Below, piece by piece: positions 6,015-6,689 of a stretch of 6,689 bases of DNA; within the stretch, counting starts at the first letter, position 1, and each line of letters opens with the position of its first letter. Source of the stretch: SKLM01 sp050049955 (GTDB lineage Bacteria; Chloroflexota; Anaerolineae; B4-G1); contig JASFVG010000262.1 of NCBI GenBank assembly GCA_050049955.1, forward strand, positions 1-6,689. The letters run 5' to 3'. A model generated the notes under the pieces. That model was given only the letters and a program-made list of their open reading frames with translations, did no database searches and was not told where the DNA came from. The translations under genes and the position numbers were made by a program.

Positions 6015-6035
6015 ACGGCTTCCTTGTGGTAAACT
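6008..6035 (+). promoter_or_regulatory. Promoter directed toward the dipeptidase
   Basis: TTGTCA (6008-6013), a 16-base spacer and TAAACT (6030-6035) form a plausible sigma-70-type promoter. Transcription would start at about 6042, the first base of a GTG codon. The -35 shares six of its bases with the opposing ssnA promoter, so polymerase is unlikely to occupy both at once. Confidence 0.45.
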
Positions 6036-6041
6036 TGCCGC

Positions 6042-6146
6042 GTGACCCAGATCTACGGAATGTGGTGGGAACCCAACCGCGCACCAGGCCCGCGATGGGG
6101 AACGCTCGCCCGGCCCGCCGACAGACCTCTACGGAGTCCCGAATGA
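6042..6146 (+). CDS. Possible leaderless 34-residue small ORF coupled to the dipeptidase
   Basis: GTG at 6042-6044 opens a 34-codon frame beginning VTQIYGMWWEPNR and ending at TGA 6144-6146. That stop overlaps the dipeptidase ATG (6143-6145) as ATGA, the arrangement typical of translational coupling. The start falls about seven bases after the TAAACT -10 box, so it would be translated without a leader; no Shine-Dalgarno precedes it. An internal ATG at 6060 would give 28 residues. It holds three tryptophans in its first 19 residues, resembles no family I know and has only moderate GC bias at third positions. It may be a leader peptide, a small protein or chance. Confidence 0.25.
   Translation: MTQIYGMWWEPNRAPGPRWGTLARPADRPLRSPE
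6133..6136 (+). promoter_or_regulatory. Ribosome binding site of the dipeptidase
   Basis: GGAG six bases before the ATG at 6143 supports that start over the in-frame ATG at 6095, which would add sixteen residues unlike the family. Confidence 0.55.
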
Positions 6147-6689
6147 CCTTGATTGTTGACGCTCACGAAGACATCGCCTGGAACATGGTCGTCCTGGGGC
6201 GGGACATAAGACGCAGTGCTATGGAGACTCGACGCCTGGAACTGGGCGGCGAGGTACCTGAGCGGAACGGAATCTGCATGGTGGGTCTGCCCGAGCTACT
6301 CCAGGGGAAGGTAGCGGTTGTCTTTGGCACGGTCTATGCGCCACCGGCGCGGCGTGGCACGGAACGGGGACCCCATGTCTATTCGACTCCCGCCGAGGCT
6401 CACGTGCTCGGGCAGGAGCAGCTTGATGTCTACCATCGGCTGGCCGACGAGGAGGAGCAGATCGATCTGGTTGGCAGCCTGGATGATCTGGAAGCGGTCC
6501 TGGAGAGGTGGAGTGACGGTTCGCCGCGAGTGGGCATTGTACCGCTCATGGAGGGGGCCGATCCGATTCGGGAGCCCAGCGAGGCGGAGATGTGGTTCGA
6601 GCGGGGCGTGCGCATCGTGGGTCTCTCGTGGAAGGCCGGGACGCGGTACGCTGGGGGGGATGGATCGCTGGGCCCGCTCACAGACTCGG
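6143..6689 (+). CDS. Membrane dipeptidase, peptidase family M19 (3' partial)
   Basis: The gene runs off the window end after 182 codons, roughly half of a typical M19 enzyme. The family comprises zinc-dependent dipeptidases related to renal dipeptidase, which hydrolyse dipeptides and sometimes related amides. The start MTLIVDAHEDIAWN places the metal ligands His8 and Asp10 at the N-terminus, as in relatives. LMEGADPI (135-142) carries the bridging glutamate (Glu137). WFERGVRIVGLSWKAGTRYAG (151-171) and GPLTDSG at the window end are also characteristic. No signal peptide or membrane anchor is visible, so the protein is probably cytoplasmic despite the family name. The ATG at 6143 is supported by GGAG upstream and by the family start position. 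It is divergent from ssnA, with an overlapping promoter region, and a small open frame ends on its start codon. The later zinc-binding histidines lie beyond the window and cannot be checked. Confidence 0.88.
   Translation, partial: MTLIVDAHEDIAWNMVVLGRDIRRSAMETRRLELGGEVPERNGICMVGLPELLQGKVAVVFGTVYAPPARRGTERGPHVYSTPAEAHVLGQEQLDVYHRLADEEEQIDLVGSLDDLEAVLERWSDGSPRVGIVPLMEGADPIREPSEAEMWFERGVRIVGLSWKAGTRYAGGDGSLGPLTDS

Larger units (their letters stand above)
5615..6142. other. Divergent intergenic region between ssnA and the dipeptidase
   Basis: These 528 bases contain no convincing protein gene on the ssnA side. The longest frames here are arginine-, glycine- and proline-rich, have no recognised domain and overlap in several frames, as expected of GC-rich non-coding DNA. 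The region holds two promoters with overlapping -35 boxes near 6008-6014, repeated GTTGACCGC sites, the palindrome ggccatggcc (5791-5800) and small stems at 5730-5745 and 5867-5888. If the minus promoter is used, 5615-5979 is a long untranslated ssnA leader. I do not recognise a known riboswitch in it. Confidence 0.6.

Noticed and set aside
6095..6145. Earlier in-frame ATG (6095) for the dipeptidase
   Set aside because: It adds sixteen residues unlike M19 relatives and lacks a ribosome site; the ATG at 6143 has GGAG six bases upstream.
1..6689. CRISPR array, insertion sequence, prophage or toxin-antitoxin pair
   Set aside because: No regularly spaced repeats, transposase or integrase motifs, or phage genes were seen. 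The nucleotidyltransferase lacks an adjacent HEPN-type or other toxin partner.

Overview
The window is GC-rich and gene-dense, with five complete genes, two genes cut by the window edges and no mobile elements. From remembered family resemblance, the proteins look most like those of Chloroflexota, particularly Anaerolineae-type bacteria. The main pointers are the glycosidase-tail plus O-antigen-ligase layout, the SsnA-type aminohydrolase, the CBS-CBS-ACT protein and the M19 dipeptidase. This placement is an inference, since no ribosomal or other taxonomic marker is present.

Layout. Positions 1-2132 (+) hold the 3' part of a large envelope-polysaccharide gene: a glycosidase-like tail, a soluble beta-rich domain, then a polytopic O-antigen ligase/polymerase domain. 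It converges, across 33 bases, on a two-gene unit on the minus strand: a nucleotidyltransferase-fold protein (2635-3240) followed four bases later by a free methionine-(R)-sulfoxide reductase (2166-2630). A further minus-strand gene (3471-4136) encodes a two-CBS plus ACT sensor protein with a strong ribosome binding site and a consensus -10 box. Next comes a minus-strand SsnA-type metal-dependent aminohydrolase (4283-5614).

The 528-base divergent gap 5615-6142 separates ssnA from a plus-strand M19 dipeptidase (6143 to the window end). It carries the most interesting non-coding signals. A near-consensus minus-strand promoter (TTGACA, 17 bases, TATACT) points toward ssnA, and a plus-strand promoter points toward the dipeptidase. 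Their -35 boxes overlap almost completely. The plus promoter would start transcription at about the first base of a 34-codon GTG open frame whose stop overlaps the dipeptidase start as ATGA. The minus promoter would give ssnA a leader of about 365 nucleotides.

How the genes work together. The ssnA/dipeptidase pair are two metal-dependent C-N bond hydrolases that may be co-controlled from one intergenic switch, possibly in scavenging nitrogenous compounds. The nucleotidyltransferase and sulfoxide reductase are probably translationally coupled. The other genes look like independent housekeeping or envelope functions. I found no CRISPR array, tRNA, rRNA, transposase or defence cluster. The unusual material is at the level of gene architecture and regulation rather than a recognisable new multi-gene system.
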